DNA of 64,000 bases from Ornithinibacillus salinisoli (GCF_042682545.1 NZ_JBHUHQ010000015.1), one strand, 5' to 3'. Positions 42,849 to 51,876 are shown, counted from the first letter of the stretch. A program made the numbers and translations. The notes: generated from the letters alone by a model not told the origin.

Positions 42849-43206
42849 AGACTCAAAAGGTCATTATTTATGACCTTTTGAAACAGCCCTTACCCTGTAA
42901 AATACGACCTATAGTTTTTTTAGTTCATTCATAATACGATCTGTTCATTTCTATCAATCTCTATATGGTGTGTATTCCACTTCTACTTTGTCTTTTTCTT
43001 GAAAGGGGGATAGCATAAAGCAGGCTTTGAAATCGCTGTTTCCCTTATTGGTTAGATAGTGTACTTTCTTTGGTTCTACGTGAATGAAATCACCTTTCTT
43101 ACAATGGAATATCTCATCGTCGATGTGGATTTCTAATTCACCTTCTAATACATAGAAATTTTCCTCCATTATATTGTGGTAGTGAGCAGTAAAGTCTTCT
43201 CCTGGT
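42841..43206. repeat. Right copy of the 366-bp direct repeat
   Basis: Same orientation and alignment as 14767-15132, three mismatches, no gaps. It carries the bidirectional terminator (42854-42880) and the 3' two-thirds of the intact cupin gene. Confidence 0.95.
42854..42880. terminator. Terminator downstream of the cupin gene
   Basis: Same perfect stem as at 14780-14806 (CAAAAGGTCAT with ATGACCTTTTG). On the minus strand it ends the lsrR-lsrK-cupin unit. Confidence 0.75.
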
Positions 43207-43310
43207 TTTAAAACCACTACTCCAAAATTCATTCTTGGTCCCCTTAACAAGTATTTCGGACCACTATCTCCGAATCTATATTCTCTTTCTTTTTCATTAA
43301 TTATTGTCAC
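42954..43310 (-). CDS. Cupin-domain protein co-transcribed with lsrK
   Basis: 118 residues, a single small cupin domain. Metal ligands appear to be the histidines and glutamate of HYHNIMEENFYVLEGELEIHI and the later His of FIHVEPKKVHYLTNKG. Its start overlaps the lsrK stop by four bases, so it is translationally coupled to the AI-2 kinase. No lsrG-like gene is found in this locus; since many cupins are sugar isomerases, it could replace LsrG in isomerising phospho-AI-2. That is inference. Its 3' two-thirds is duplicated at 14880-15132. Confidence 0.85.
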   Translation of the reverse strand: MTIINEKEREYRFGDSGPKYLLRGPRMNFGVVVLKPGEDFTAHYHNIMEENFYVLEGELEIHIDDEIFHCKKGDFIHVEPKKVHYLTNKGNSDFKACFMLSPFQEKDKVEVEYTPYRD

Positions 43311-44896
43311 TTTGCCAACACTCCTTTATTAATAGATAATCCTGGGGCAATCCACATATGCTCTGTAAGCCCTTTATCAGCTAGATCTAGTTGGTTTTTA
43401 TAAACATTTTTCCAGTTCTGATAGAGTTCCTCGTAAACTAGATTATTATCTTCAATAGGATGGAAAGTTTTATTAAATTTAACAACCTTAGAAGTTGCAT
43501 CATCAAAGTTTTCATAGATTCCTGCTCCAACACCGGCACAAATTGCAGCACCAAGAGCTGTAGATTCTCTCACAACGGGTATTTTAACTGGTTTGTTCAA
43601 TACATCAGAAATAATTTGGCACCATAAATCGCTTTTTGAAGCTCCTCCACCAAAAACGATGACTTCAGGTGAGGTATTTGTAATCTCGTTAACTAATTCA
43701 ATATTTGCTTTTGTAACAAAAGCTGCATTTTCCATAATTGCACGATAGAAACTAGCTTTATTATATTTCTTGGAATCTAGTTTAAAATTTATAAAGCTAG
43801 GAGCGGCGTGTCTCCATGCAATATAATTCATCCTATCGGAAAAAGTACTCATCATTCCATTACTTCCTACTGGTACTTGTTGTGCACGTTTTTCCATTTG
43901 GGAATAGATGCTCTCTCCAGTTTTTTCTTGAAGATATTTCTCTAATTCACAGAAACTATCACGGAACCATCTCATTACTAAGCCTGGGAAGAAGGCGATA
44001 GCCTCATACTGCCATGTATTAGGAACTGCATGACAATTGATTCGTACACGACACTGATCATCCATTTGTACATTCTTTGTTGTATATTCATATTGCCAAA
44101 AGCTTCCGCCTAAAACAGCAGCATGCCCTTCATCCATAACTCCCATACCAATACATCCTAATTGGGCATCGCCTCCACCAGCAACTACCTTTGTTTGGTT
44201 GCTCAGTCCTGTAAGCGCTGCCATTTTATCGGTAACATTACCAATGACACTACCACTTTCAAAGACAACGGGATAAATATCATTACGTAGACCAGTTTTT
44301 TTAGCAATAGAACTATCCCAATTTCGGTTATTAATATCGAAAAGTCCAGTAGTACAACCGTTAGAGGGCTCGACAGAAATCACATCAGTCAAACGATAAG
44401 TGATCCAATCATTTAGCATCGTTACGAATTTAATCCTTTGATAGGTATCAGGAAGATTATTCTTCACCCAAAGAATTCTCGGTATAGCTCCTAAAGAAAA
44501 AGTTTGGCCAGATACATTATATATTTCTGATTCTAATCGCTCACTTAATTCGTGTAAATTTGATACTTCTTCAACAGAACGTGAGTCAACGTTTGCGCAA
44601 GACCAAATTTCTTTACCATCTTCATCATAAAGTACAATAGCCTCGCGCATACTTGTAGTTGAAATCGAAACGATATCTTTTGGATTTATCTTAGATGAAG
44701 TAATTGTTTCTTTGATTAAATCTGTAATTATACCAATGTTGGTTTTTACATCGAAATCCATGGAACCTGGATACCTGGGATCTTCTTTATGTATCCATTC
44801 CGCTTGTGATACAGTCAATTCATTACCAAGTGAATCAAATAGAATAACTCTTACACTTCCGGTTCCAGCATCAATTGCCATTAGATACTTCTCCAT
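43307..44896 (-). CDS. lsrK: Autoinducer-2 kinase
   Basis: 529 residues (E. coli LsrK has 530), ATG 44896 after GGAAGAG; the longer frame overlaps lsrR. FGGY-kinase fold: YLMAIDAGTGSVRVILFD, PGSMDFD, SMREAIVLYDEDGKEIWSCANVD, GGGDAQLGCIGMGV, FFPGLVMRWFRDSFC and ESTALGAAICAGVGAGI match LsrK specifically, as does the ending LTEHMWIAPGL. It phosphorylates imported AI-2; phospho-AI-2 is the inducer of LsrR. Confidence 0.95.
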   Translation of the reverse strand: MEKYLMAIDAGTGSVRVILFDSLGNELTVSQAEWIHKEDPRYPGSMDFDVKTNIGIITDLIKETITSSKINPKDIVSISTTSMREAIVLYDEDGKEIWSCANVDSRSVEEVSNLHELSERLESEIYNVSGQTFSLGAIPRILWVKNNLPDTYQRIKFVTMLNDWITYRLTDVISVEPSNGCTTGLFDINNRNWDSSIAKKTGLRNDIYPVVFESGSVIGNVTDKMAALTGLSNQTKVVAGGGDAQLGCIGMGVMDEGHAAVLGGSFWQYEYTTKNVQMDDQCRVRINCHAVPNTWQYEAIAFFPGLVMRWFRDSFCELEKYLQEKTGESIYSQMEKRAQQVPVGSNGMMSTFSDRMNYIAWRHAAPSFINFKLDSKKYNKASFYRAIMENAAFVTKANIELVNEITNTSPEVIVFGGGASKSDLWCQIISDVLNKPVKIPVVRESTALGAAICAGVGAGIYENFDDATSKVVKFNKTFHPIEDNNLVYEELYQNWKNVYKNQLDLADKGLTEHMWIAPGLSINKGVLAK

Positions 44897-44948
44897 GCTA
44901 CTCTTCCTTTCGTTAATTTTATTTAAATATAATAGGCATAATAATGAA

Positions 44949-45866
44949 TTAGACCAAACTTTGAGCAACTGACTCATCGGTAATTAGCACATCGATATAA
45001 CCCCCATTTAGTGCGCCAACTATTGCCTCTTTTTTTTCAAGATTACCAGCAACGGCAACAACATGATTAAGAGACTTTAATAAATCAATTTCCGTACTAA
45101 TCAGTTGACTATGTAACTCCAGATCTAATACATTGCCATTTATATCGTAAAATTGACTTAATAAGTCACCAACAGCTCCTTTAGATTTCAAAATCTCAAT
45201 ATCACTTATACTAAGAAGTCCCTCCTTGACAAGGGTAGCTTGTTCGCTTAAAGCACCAACTCCGACTACGGTTATATTCGAATGTGGAATCATTTCTAAA
45301 ATTTTTTTAATAGGTTTCTCGTTTTGCATTTGGTCAGCAAGGCTTGGAGAAGAAACCATCAAAGGTGCAGGCATAATATAATGGTTATAATTTGGATTGG
45401 TGTAATAATCGGATGTTTTATCTATGGCTGTAGGCATATAAAATTTGACACCACCAGATAAAGAAACGAAGGTAACTTTGTATTTAGTAGAAATATTAAG
45501 GTGACCTAATGTTTTGGATACAGCCTCGCCATAACCTACATTTATCATGGTATCGCTGGTAATTCTATCTTCTATGTATTGAGCAGCTGCAATTGTAAGA
45601 CTATCGGTCGAATTCTGATAGGAAGTTGGGACAACATAAATATCCTTCAAATTGTATTTTTCTTTAATTTTATTTTGAAGGTCCATATTAGCAATTTTCT
45701 CTAAGTTGATCTTAAATTGGATAACATTATTTGTCTTGGCTTTCTCCAAGTATTTGATGACCTTCATTCTGGACAAGTTTAAAGACTCTGCAATTTCATT
45801 CTGAGTAAGGCCTTCATTATAGTACTTCCAAGCAACCTTAACAATTAAGTTATTTTCATATGTCAT
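44949..45866 (-). CDS. lsrR: Lsr operon transcriptional repressor
   Basis: About 305 residues; the ATG at 45866 has the best spacing to AAGAGAG, and ATG 45872 is possible. SorC/DeoR family: N-terminal helix-turn-helix (VAWKYYNEGLTQNEIAESLNLSRMKVIKYL) and a sugar-phosphate-binding domain (NVGYGEAVSKTLG, VSLSGGVKFYMP, GYIDVLITDESVAQ) closely paralleling E. coli LsrR. It is divergent from lsrACDBF and should repress both directions until phospho-AI-2 binds. Confidence 0.93.
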   Translation of the reverse strand: MTYENNLIVKVAWKYYNEGLTQNEIAESLNLSRMKVIKYLEKAKTNNVIQFKINLEKIANMDLQNKIKEKYNLKDIYVVPTSYQNSTDSLTIAAAQYIEDRITSDTMINVGYGEAVSKTLGHLNISTKYKVTFVSLSGGVKFYMPTAIDKTSDYYTNPNYNHYIMPAPLMVSSPSLADQMQNEKPIKKILEMIPHSNITVVGVGALSEQATLVKEGLLSISDIEILKSKGAVGDLLSQFYDINGNVLDLELHSQLISTEIDLLKSLNHVVAVAGNLEKKEAIVGALNGGYIDVLITDESVAQSLV

Positions 45867-46161
45867 TTTCATCACTCTCTTACTATATTTTGTAAACAGA
45901 TTTTATTGATAAAACTATTGAACGTATTCGTTACAAATTATTATACATAAAACTAATGTTTGATGTAAAAACAAATATAACAGTAAAAAAGACTATAGTC
46001 AATAAGATTAAAAATATTTTAATTTAAATTTATAATTAGTGGTATATGTTGATTCTATTGTAATAATAGTGGAAAACTGGAATAATACCCCGCCATAATC
46101 ATGGTGGGTTTACTTAATTAAAATAAAATTCACAAAAAACTAAAAAATAATAAAATGTCAC

Positions 46162-46190
46162 TTGATAAATAAAATGTTTTAAATTATAAT
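46162..46190 (+). promoter_or_regulatory. lsrA promoter
   Basis: TTGATA (46162-46167) and TATAAT (46185-46190) with the ideal 17-base spacer. The cre-like site begins about 9 bases after the expected start of transcription. Confidence 0.7.
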
Positions 46191-46205
46191 GTAAATAACC
46201 TTAAA

Positions 46206-46219
46206 AGTAAGCGTTTTCA
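46206..46219 (+). promoter_or_regulatory. Candidate CcpA (cre) site of the lsr operon
   Basis: AGTAAGCGTTTTCA differs from the cre consensus TGWAANCGNTNWCA only at the first base by my reading. Its place just downstream of the lsrA promoter suits repression by CcpA in preferred sugars. Confidence 0.5.
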
Positions 46220-46269
46220 TAATACGGTTTACATAGAAATATTTGAAAGTTTTTAGGGGGTTTTACTAA

Positions 46270-47781
46270 ATGGAAGAATCCAGGAACCTAGTTAAGTTAG
46301 AAAATATTCAAAAATCGTTTAACCAAAATAAAGTTTTAAAAGGGGTATCTTTAGAACTTAATCAGTCAGAAGTAGTATCGATAATTGGGGGAAATGGTGC
46401 AGGGAAAAGTACCTTAATGAAAATCCTTACTGGCGTTTATAAAGCTGATGCTGGAAGTATTGAGCTCAGTGGGGAAGATATTGAAAGCTTTAATCCATCC
46501 ATTGCTCATGAAAAGGGAATATACCTGGTTCCGCAAGAGCCCTTATTATTTCCAAATATGACTGTTGAACAGAACCTTACAATTGGATTTCATAAAAACA
46601 AATATGAGATTAGAACAGAGACTCAGAATTTAGTAGAGGAATTAGGTTGGGATTTGGATCTTGATCGTTTAGCTATCTCCTTAACGATAGCAGAACAACA
46701 ACAGTTAGAAATCATCAAAGGACTCCTACGTAACGCAAAAGTACTCATCTTAGATGAACCTACCTCAGCATTAACATTCTCAGAAACTAAATCATTATTT
46801 AATGTAATAGAAAAATTGAAATGTACAGGTGTTGGCATCTTTTACATTACTCACCGTTTAGATGAAGTATTTCAAATTTCAACCCATGCTGTAATTCTCC
46901 GTGATGGAAAAGTAACTCTAAAAGGAAAAATTGATCTATTTACGAAAGACATACTGATTAATGGATTATTACCAGAGGGTAATGAAAATAAGTATACTGA
47001 CATATTTGAAAAAAAAGAAGCTAATCACGAAAATGAAGAGCCTATTCTTAAAGTTGAAAACATTAGTGGTGATGGTTTCAGGGGCATAAGCTTTGAAGTT
47101 TATAAAGGTGAAGTGGTTGGACTTGCTGGACTTGTTGGGGCAGGTAGAACAGAGATTGCAGAAGCCATATACGGAATTAACCATGTAAAGAGTGGAAAGA
47201 TTACTTTAAGCGGGAAGGATATTACAAAACTTTCGATTACTGAAACAGTAAATAGTGGATTGGCATATATTCCTGAAGATCGTTTTTTACATGGAATATT
47301 CTCCATCACTTCAGTAAGACATAACATAACTGCTCAGATTATTAAGAGGCAGGGTATTTTTACAAAGAGAAAATTCGAAGAACAGATTACAAGTGAGTAT
47401 ATTAATCGATTAAGTATTAAGCTTAGCAGTCAAGATGATGAAATCCAATCTTTATCTGGTGGTAATCAACAAAAAGCAGTTATTGCGAGAATACTATCAA
47501 CAAATCCAAAACTAATTATTATGGATGAGCCTACTAGAGGGATTGATGCAGCTGCGAGGAGTGATATTTATTCAATTATTACTGAATTAAAGGAACAAGG
47601 ATATTCCATCTTGTTAATCTCATCTGATTTAGAAGAGATTGAGAGAATTAGTGATAGGATCTATGCTATTTATCGCGGTACTTGTAAGGTTTGTCTTGGA
47701 TTAAAAAATATTAATGCAACCAATGTGATGAAAGCTGCATTTGGCACATACGAAGGAAGTGACCCTCATGTCAAGGTTTAA
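46270..47781 (+). CDS. lsrA: AI-2 ABC transporter, ATP-binding protein
   Basis: 503 residues with two ABC domains as in RbsA-type sugar importers. Domain 1: Walker A GGNGAGKST (40-48) and LDEPTSAL. Domain 2: the degenerate GLVGAGRTEIAEAIYG and intact LSGGNQQK plus MDEPTRGID. Followed by lsrC, lsrD and lsrB with overlaps. It energises AI-2 import. Confidence 0.94.
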   Translation: MEESRNLVKLENIQKSFNQNKVLKGVSLELNQSEVVSIIGGNGAGKSTLMKILTGVYKADAGSIELSGEDIESFNPSIAHEKGIYLVPQEPLLFPNMTVEQNLTIGFHKNKYEIRTETQNLVEELGWDLDLDRLAISLTIAEQQQLEIIKGLLRNAKVLILDEPTSALTFSETKSLFNVIEKLKCTGVGIFYITHRLDEVFQISTHAVILRDGKVTLKGKIDLFTKDILINGLLPEGNENKYTDIFEKKEANHENEEPILKVENISGDGFRGISFEVYKGEVVGLAGLVGAGRTEIAEAIYGINHVKSGKITLSGKDITKLSITETVNSGLAYIPEDRFLHGIFSITSVRHNITAQIIKRQGIFTKRKFEEQITSEYINRLSIKLSSQDDEIQSLSGGNQQKAVIARILSTNPKLIIMDEPTRGIDAAARSDIYSIITELKEQGYSILLISSDLEEIERISDRIYAIYRGTCKVCLGLKNINATNVMKAAFGTYEGSDPHVKV

Positions 47782-48778
47782 GAATATAACAAAACAACGT
47801 GAGTTTAGAACCTTTCTTTTCTTGGTAGTGATTTTCATTATTGTAGGTCTAGTAAACTCAGATTTTTTATCTACAGGTAACATACATAACTCATTGAAAA
47901 GTAGTTTGCTATATATCGTATTGGCTGTGGGGATAACATTTGTACTATTAACAGGAAATATTGATATATCTGTAGGTGGGGTATTGGGTCTAAGTGCTGC
48001 TGTTAGTGGAATGATTCTTCGGGATGGTGGGAGTATTATTGTAGCTGTTTTGATAGCCATTTTGATTGGGGCTGTTATAGGACTAATTAATGGGTTAGGA
48101 GTTACTAAGCTAAAAATATCATCCTTTATTATGACCTTGGGGATGCTTGAAATAACTAGGGTAGTACAAGTGATTTATACGGATGGTCAATGGATTGAGA
48201 ATTTACCGGCTGGATTTAAACAAATTTCTCAAATGAGTATTTTCGGGATAAATATGCTATCAATTATTGTTATTGCAGGAGTAATACTAGTGCACTTGTA
48301 TTTAACGAAAAGTAATAAAGGTAGATATTTCTCAGCAATAGGGGATAACGAAGGTGGTGCAGTGCTACTAGGGATACCAGTTAAAAGATATGTTACCTAT
48401 TCCTTTATTATTTCTAGTGTATGTGCATCTTTAGCAGGATTGATCTTTGCAAGTCAAATTGGATTTATTTCAACTACTGCCGGCTTAGGGATTGAAATGA
48501 CCGTTATTGCAGCTGCTGTTCTTGGTGGTGTTTCTCTAAGTGGTGGTGTAGGAACGGTGATCGGTGTAACTATTGGAGCTGTAATTATGACTTCCATTAA
48601 TTCTGCGCTTGTTTATATGAAGGTTCCTGCTTTTTGGAATGACGCTATCTCCGGATCTCTATTAATTACAATCGTTGTAGCTGATGTACTGCTAACGAGA
48701 AAAGCTAGCAAGGAGGCAAAGAAAGAACGGCTGAATGCAAGAGTACTTCAGGAAGGGGTTGAGGTAAGTGTTAAATAA
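47768..48778 (+). CDS. lsrC: AI-2 ABC transporter permease LsrC
   Basis: 336 residues from ATG 47768 after GAAGGAAGTG, overlapping lsrA by 14 bases. RbsC/BPD_transp_2 family: GNIDISVGGVLGLSAAVSG, LINGLGVTKLKISSFIMTLGM, and AAAVLGGVSLSGGVGTVIG. About nine membrane helices. Confidence 0.92.
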   Translation: MSRFKNITKQREFRTFLFLVVIFIIVGLVNSDFLSTGNIHNSLKSSLLYIVLAVGITFVLLTGNIDISVGGVLGLSAAVSGMILRDGGSIIVAVLIAILIGAVIGLINGLGVTKLKISSFIMTLGMLEITRVVQVIYTDGQWIENLPAGFKQISQMSIFGINMLSIIVIAGVILVHLYLTKSNKGRYFSAIGDNEGGAVLLGIPVKRYVTYSFIISSVCASLAGLIFASQIGFISTTAGLGIEMTVIAAAVLGGVSLSGGVGTVIGVTIGAVIMTSINSALVYMKVPAFWNDAISGSLLITIVVADVLLTRKASKEAKKERLNARVLQEGVEVSVK

Positions 48779-49775
48779 GATATCGAAATGGAACCTGACT
48801 TTAATCGTCGTACTAATTGTTGAGATCATCATCTTTGGTTTAATGAATTCGAGATTTTGGAACATAAATATTCTTTTAACTAGTTTTAATGACTTTATTG
48901 GAATAGCTATCATTGGTTTCTTTGTCACATTTGTCGTCATTACTGGTGGAATAGATATATCTGGTGGATCGATTATTGGATTGACTTCTGTTACTACTGG
49001 CATATTATCACAGGTTGTTGGGTTAAATATTTGGGTTTCTGTTATTCTTGCAATTTTGGTTGGTGGTTTGTGTGGATTGTTAAATGGTATTTTAATTGCT
49101 TATGGACGCGTTCAAGCGATGGTGATTACGTTAGGAGGAATGATGCTTTATGCAGGTATTGCCGTAGTTCTGGTAGGTCTATCGGGAGTAAGTACCTATG
49201 AAGGGATTGGTGGGTTTTCACTGAAATTTAGTCAAATTGCCTATGGGAAACTATTCGGCGTAATCCCAAATTCAGTAGTTTTATTTATTGTGATGTTTGT
49301 TATTGCTTATATACTTCTACATTGGACTAGATACGGTAGATTTATATATTTAACAGGAATTAATCAAAATACAGCAGAGTATTCCGGTATCGACACTAGA
49401 AAAATTATTACTAGTACGTATGTTTTATCTGGATTAAGTGCTGGAGTTGCAGGTGTAATGTTAACCTCCTATTTAGGAAGTGCAAGAGCGGATTTTGGTG
49501 GAGAGTATCTGATGCCAATTTTAACTGTTGTTGTTTTAGGTGGGACATTAATCACGGGTGGTAAAGGGGGTGTTGTCGGGACTGCTCTAGCAAGTATTAT
49601 TGTAGGATTTCTCCAGGTTGGTTTGCAAATGGGGGGGTTATCAACTCAATATATTGGTTTAGCAACAGGATTACTCCTTATTATATCAGTAGCATTCTTA
49701 GGGATATCTTCTGAGGAATTTAAAGCTAATGTTAGAAGGTTAATACCTAATAAAATATCAGGGGGTAAAGTATAA
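48768..49775 (+). CDS. lsrD: AI-2 ABC transporter permease LsrD
   Basis: 335 residues from a GTG that overlaps lsrC. Same permease family: TGGIDISGGSIIGLTSVTTG, LLNGILIAYGRVQAMVITLGG and VVVLGGTLITGGKGGVVGT. Its stop overlaps the ATG of lsrB (TAATG). LsrC and LsrD together form the membrane channel. Confidence 0.92.
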   Translation: MLNKISKWNLTLIVVLIVEIIIFGLMNSRFWNINILLTSFNDFIGIAIIGFFVTFVVITGGIDISGGSIIGLTSVTTGILSQVVGLNIWVSVILAILVGGLCGLLNGILIAYGRVQAMVITLGGMMLYAGIAVVLVGLSGVSTYEGIGGFSLKFSQIAYGKLFGVIPNSVVLFIVMFVIAYILLHWTRYGRFIYLTGINQNTAEYSGIDTRKIITSTYVLSGLSAGVAGVMLTSYLGSARADFGGEYLMPILTVVVLGGTLITGGKGGVVGTALASIIVGFLQVGLQMGGLSTQYIGLATGLLLIISVAFLGISSEEFKANVRRLIPNKISGGKV

Positions 49776-50851
49776 TGGAAAAATCTAAATTGATGAAGTT
49801 ATTATTTGGTTTAGTACTTGTTGTAGGCTTATTGGCTGCATGTGGTGATGAAGGGGCATCTGGTGATTCGGACGATGGAGAATCAAATGCCAGTGATATT
49901 GAAGTTGTTTTCATTCCGAAAATGACTGGTAACGCATTCTTTGAATCTGGTAATAACGGTGCACAAGCGATGGCTGAAGAAGTAGGGTTTAATGTTAAAT
50001 ATGATGGGACACCTGAAGGTACAGTTGCTAACCAAGTACAAATTATCAACAGTGCAGTAAGTAGTGGTGCAGATGCAATTGCTATTTCATCTGTTACGTC
50101 AGATGGTTTAAACCAAGCTTTGCAAAATGCTATTGATGCAGGTGTTAAGGTTGTTACATGGGATTCTGACGTAGATCCTGAATACAGATCGGTTTACATC
50201 AACCAAGGAACACCAGAAATTTTAGGTAAGATGCTAGTTGATATGGCTGCAGAGCAGATGGATGATCCAAGTGCAGAACAACAAGTTGCTTGGTTTTACT
50301 CTAGTCCAACAGTACCTGACCAAAATTCATGGGTAGATTATGCTGAAACTTACATTGCGGAGGAATTTCCTAGTTGGGAAATTGTAACGAAACAGTTTGG
50401 TGAAGGCGATGAACAATTATCTCTACAAATTGGAGAAAGTATCATCGATTCATATCCAGAACTTGATGCAGTAATTGCACCTGACTCAACAGCGCTTCCT
50501 GCTATGGCTCAAGCTGCTGAAAACAAAGGTTTGAATGCAGAAGACTTAATAATTACAGGATTTGCTTCTCCAAATTCAATGAGAACATTCATTGAAAATG
50601 GGACAATTGTAAACCACGGACTTTGGGATGTTACTGATCAGGGTGCGCTTGCTGTCTATATTGCTTACTACTTAGCTCAAGGTAACGAGCTAAAAGTTGG
50701 CGATACGGTAGATGTACCAACTATTGGTGAAGTTGAAGTGGAGCCAAACTCTGTTCAAGGTTACGATTATGAGGCGGATGATTCAGGTATTATCGTATTA
50801 CCTGAAAGAATTGTATTTACAAAAGACAACACAAATGATTTTGACTTCTAA
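49775..50851 (+). CDS. lsrB: AI-2-binding lipoprotein
   Basis: 358 residues; lipobox LLAAC puts the lipidated Cys at 23. The AI-2 pocket known from enteric LsrB (Lys35, Asp116, Asp166, Gln167, Pro220, Ala222) is matched by Lys49 (IPKMTGNAFF), Asp130/132 (TWDSDV), Asp182 and Gln183 (VPDQNSW), Pro236 and Ser238 (APDSTALPA). All but the Ala-to-Ser change are kept, so it should bind AI-2 in the R-THMF form; numbering is by eye. Confidence 0.93.
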   Translation: MEKSKLMKLLFGLVLVVGLLAACGDEGASGDSDDGESNASDIEVVFIPKMTGNAFFESGNNGAQAMAEEVGFNVKYDGTPEGTVANQVQIINSAVSSGADAIAISSVTSDGLNQALQNAIDAGVKVVTWDSDVDPEYRSVYINQGTPEILGKMLVDMAAEQMDDPSAEQQVAWFYSSPTVPDQNSWVDYAETYIAEEFPSWEIVTKQFGEGDEQLSLQIGESIIDSYPELDAVIAPDSTALPAMAQAAENKGLNAEDLIITGFASPNSMRTFIENGTIVNHGLWDVTDQGALAVYIAYYLAQGNELKVGDTVDVPTIGEVEVEPNSVQGYDYEADDSGIIVLPERIVFTKDNTNDFDF

Positions 50852-50903
50852 GATATCTCTTTAATGTGGATGAATGTATAAATATGGAAGGAGTTAAATT
50901 ATA

Positions 50904-51797
50904 ATGGCCGATAATGTAGGAAATAAGGGTGCGAAAATATTCTCGGAAGAAGTTCCATTTGCTAATAATGGAGATTTTCATGTAAAGGGAGCTGCTAACC
51001 TAGATTGGGGAATGAAAGATAGATTATCTAGAATCTTTAACCCTAATACTGGTAAAACGGTAATGCTGGCGTTTGATCATGGATACTTTATGGGGCCGAC
51101 TTCAGGGTTAGAACGTTTAGATCTATTAATTCCTAAACTTGCAGATTATGCTGATTGCTTGATGGGAACTAGAGGGGCAATTCGTAGTAGTATTCCTGCG
51201 ACTTATAATAAAGCAGTTGCATTAAGAGCTTCTTCTGGTTCAAGTATTTTAGAAAATGACCTAAGCCATGAGTCAATGGTTGTCGATATTGAAGACGCGA
51301 TTAAAATGAATGCAAGTGCAATGGCCATTCAAACCTTTATTGGTGCTGATGGACAAAAAGAAACAATTGAAGCGGTAAATAAAGCGGTTAATCTTGGATC
51401 AAGATACTCCATTCCTACTATGGGTGTAGTTGCAGTGGGTAAAGAAATGGAGAGAACCACTCAGTTCTTTTTACTAGCAACTAGGATGTTAGCTGAATTT
51501 GGCGTACAAATTGTAAAAACATATTATTGTGATGACTTTGAAAAAGTTGCCTCTGCTTGCCCTGTGCCACTAGTTGTTGCAGGTGGTAAGAAAATACATG
51601 AGAAAGATGCTCTTACTTTGGCATATAGATCAATCCAAGGCGGCGCTGCAGGGGTTGATATGGGACGAAATATTTTCCAATCTGAACATCCAAAAGAAAT
51701 GATCCAAGCTGTTAGAAAAGTTGTGCACGAAGGGTATACAGATTTAGAAGCATATGATTTTTTCTTAGATCGTTCAAATGTTAGTACAGAAGTATAA
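50904..51797 (+). CDS. lsrF: 3-hydroxy-5-phosphonooxypentane-2,4-dione thiolase
   Basis: 297 residues, class I aldolase-like barrel. DWGMKDRLSRIFNP, VMLAFDHGYFMGPTSGLE, CLMGTRGAIRSS, VKTYYCDDF and GGAAGVDMGRNIFQS match LsrF. It transfers the acetyl group of the isomerised phospho-AI-2 to CoA, giving DHAP and acetyl-CoA. The substrate is normally made by LsrG, which is not seen here. Confidence 0.95.
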   Translation: MADNVGNKGAKIFSEEVPFANNGDFHVKGAANLDWGMKDRLSRIFNPNTGKTVMLAFDHGYFMGPTSGLERLDLLIPKLADYADCLMGTRGAIRSSIPATYNKAVALRASSGSSILENDLSHESMVVDIEDAIKMNASAMAIQTFIGADGQKETIEAVNKAVNLGSRYSIPTMGVVAVGKEMERTTQFFLLATRMLAEFGVQIVKTYYCDDFEKVASACPVPLVVAGGKKIHEKDALTLAYRSIQGGAAGVDMGRNIFQSEHPKEMIQAVRKVVHEGYTDLEAYDFFLDRSNVSTEV

Positions 51798-51813
51798 AGG
51801 TAAATTAAACGTT

Positions 51814-51846
51814 AAGGAAGCTTCTACATTGGTAGGGGCTTTCCTA
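51814..51846 (+). terminator. Possible weak terminator or attenuator after lsrF
   Basis: AAGGAAGC..CTAC and GTAG..GCTTTCCT pair as an interrupted stem around ATTG. There is no clear T run, so it may reduce but not end transcription into the next gene. Confidence 0.35.
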
Positions 51847-51876
51847 ATTTAAGAATAAATTTGGGAGGGAAATTAT

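Larger units (their letters stand above)
45867..46269. promoter_or_regulatory. Divergent lsrR/lsrA control region
   Basis: About 400 AT-rich bases without a gene. Features: a small inverted repeat AACG-TATT-CGTT at 45921-45932, a possible LsrR site; a hairpin CCCGCCAT/ATGGTGGG at 46089-46108 with little T run; a strong promoter at 46162-46190; and a cre-like site at 46206-46219. Confidence 0.6.
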
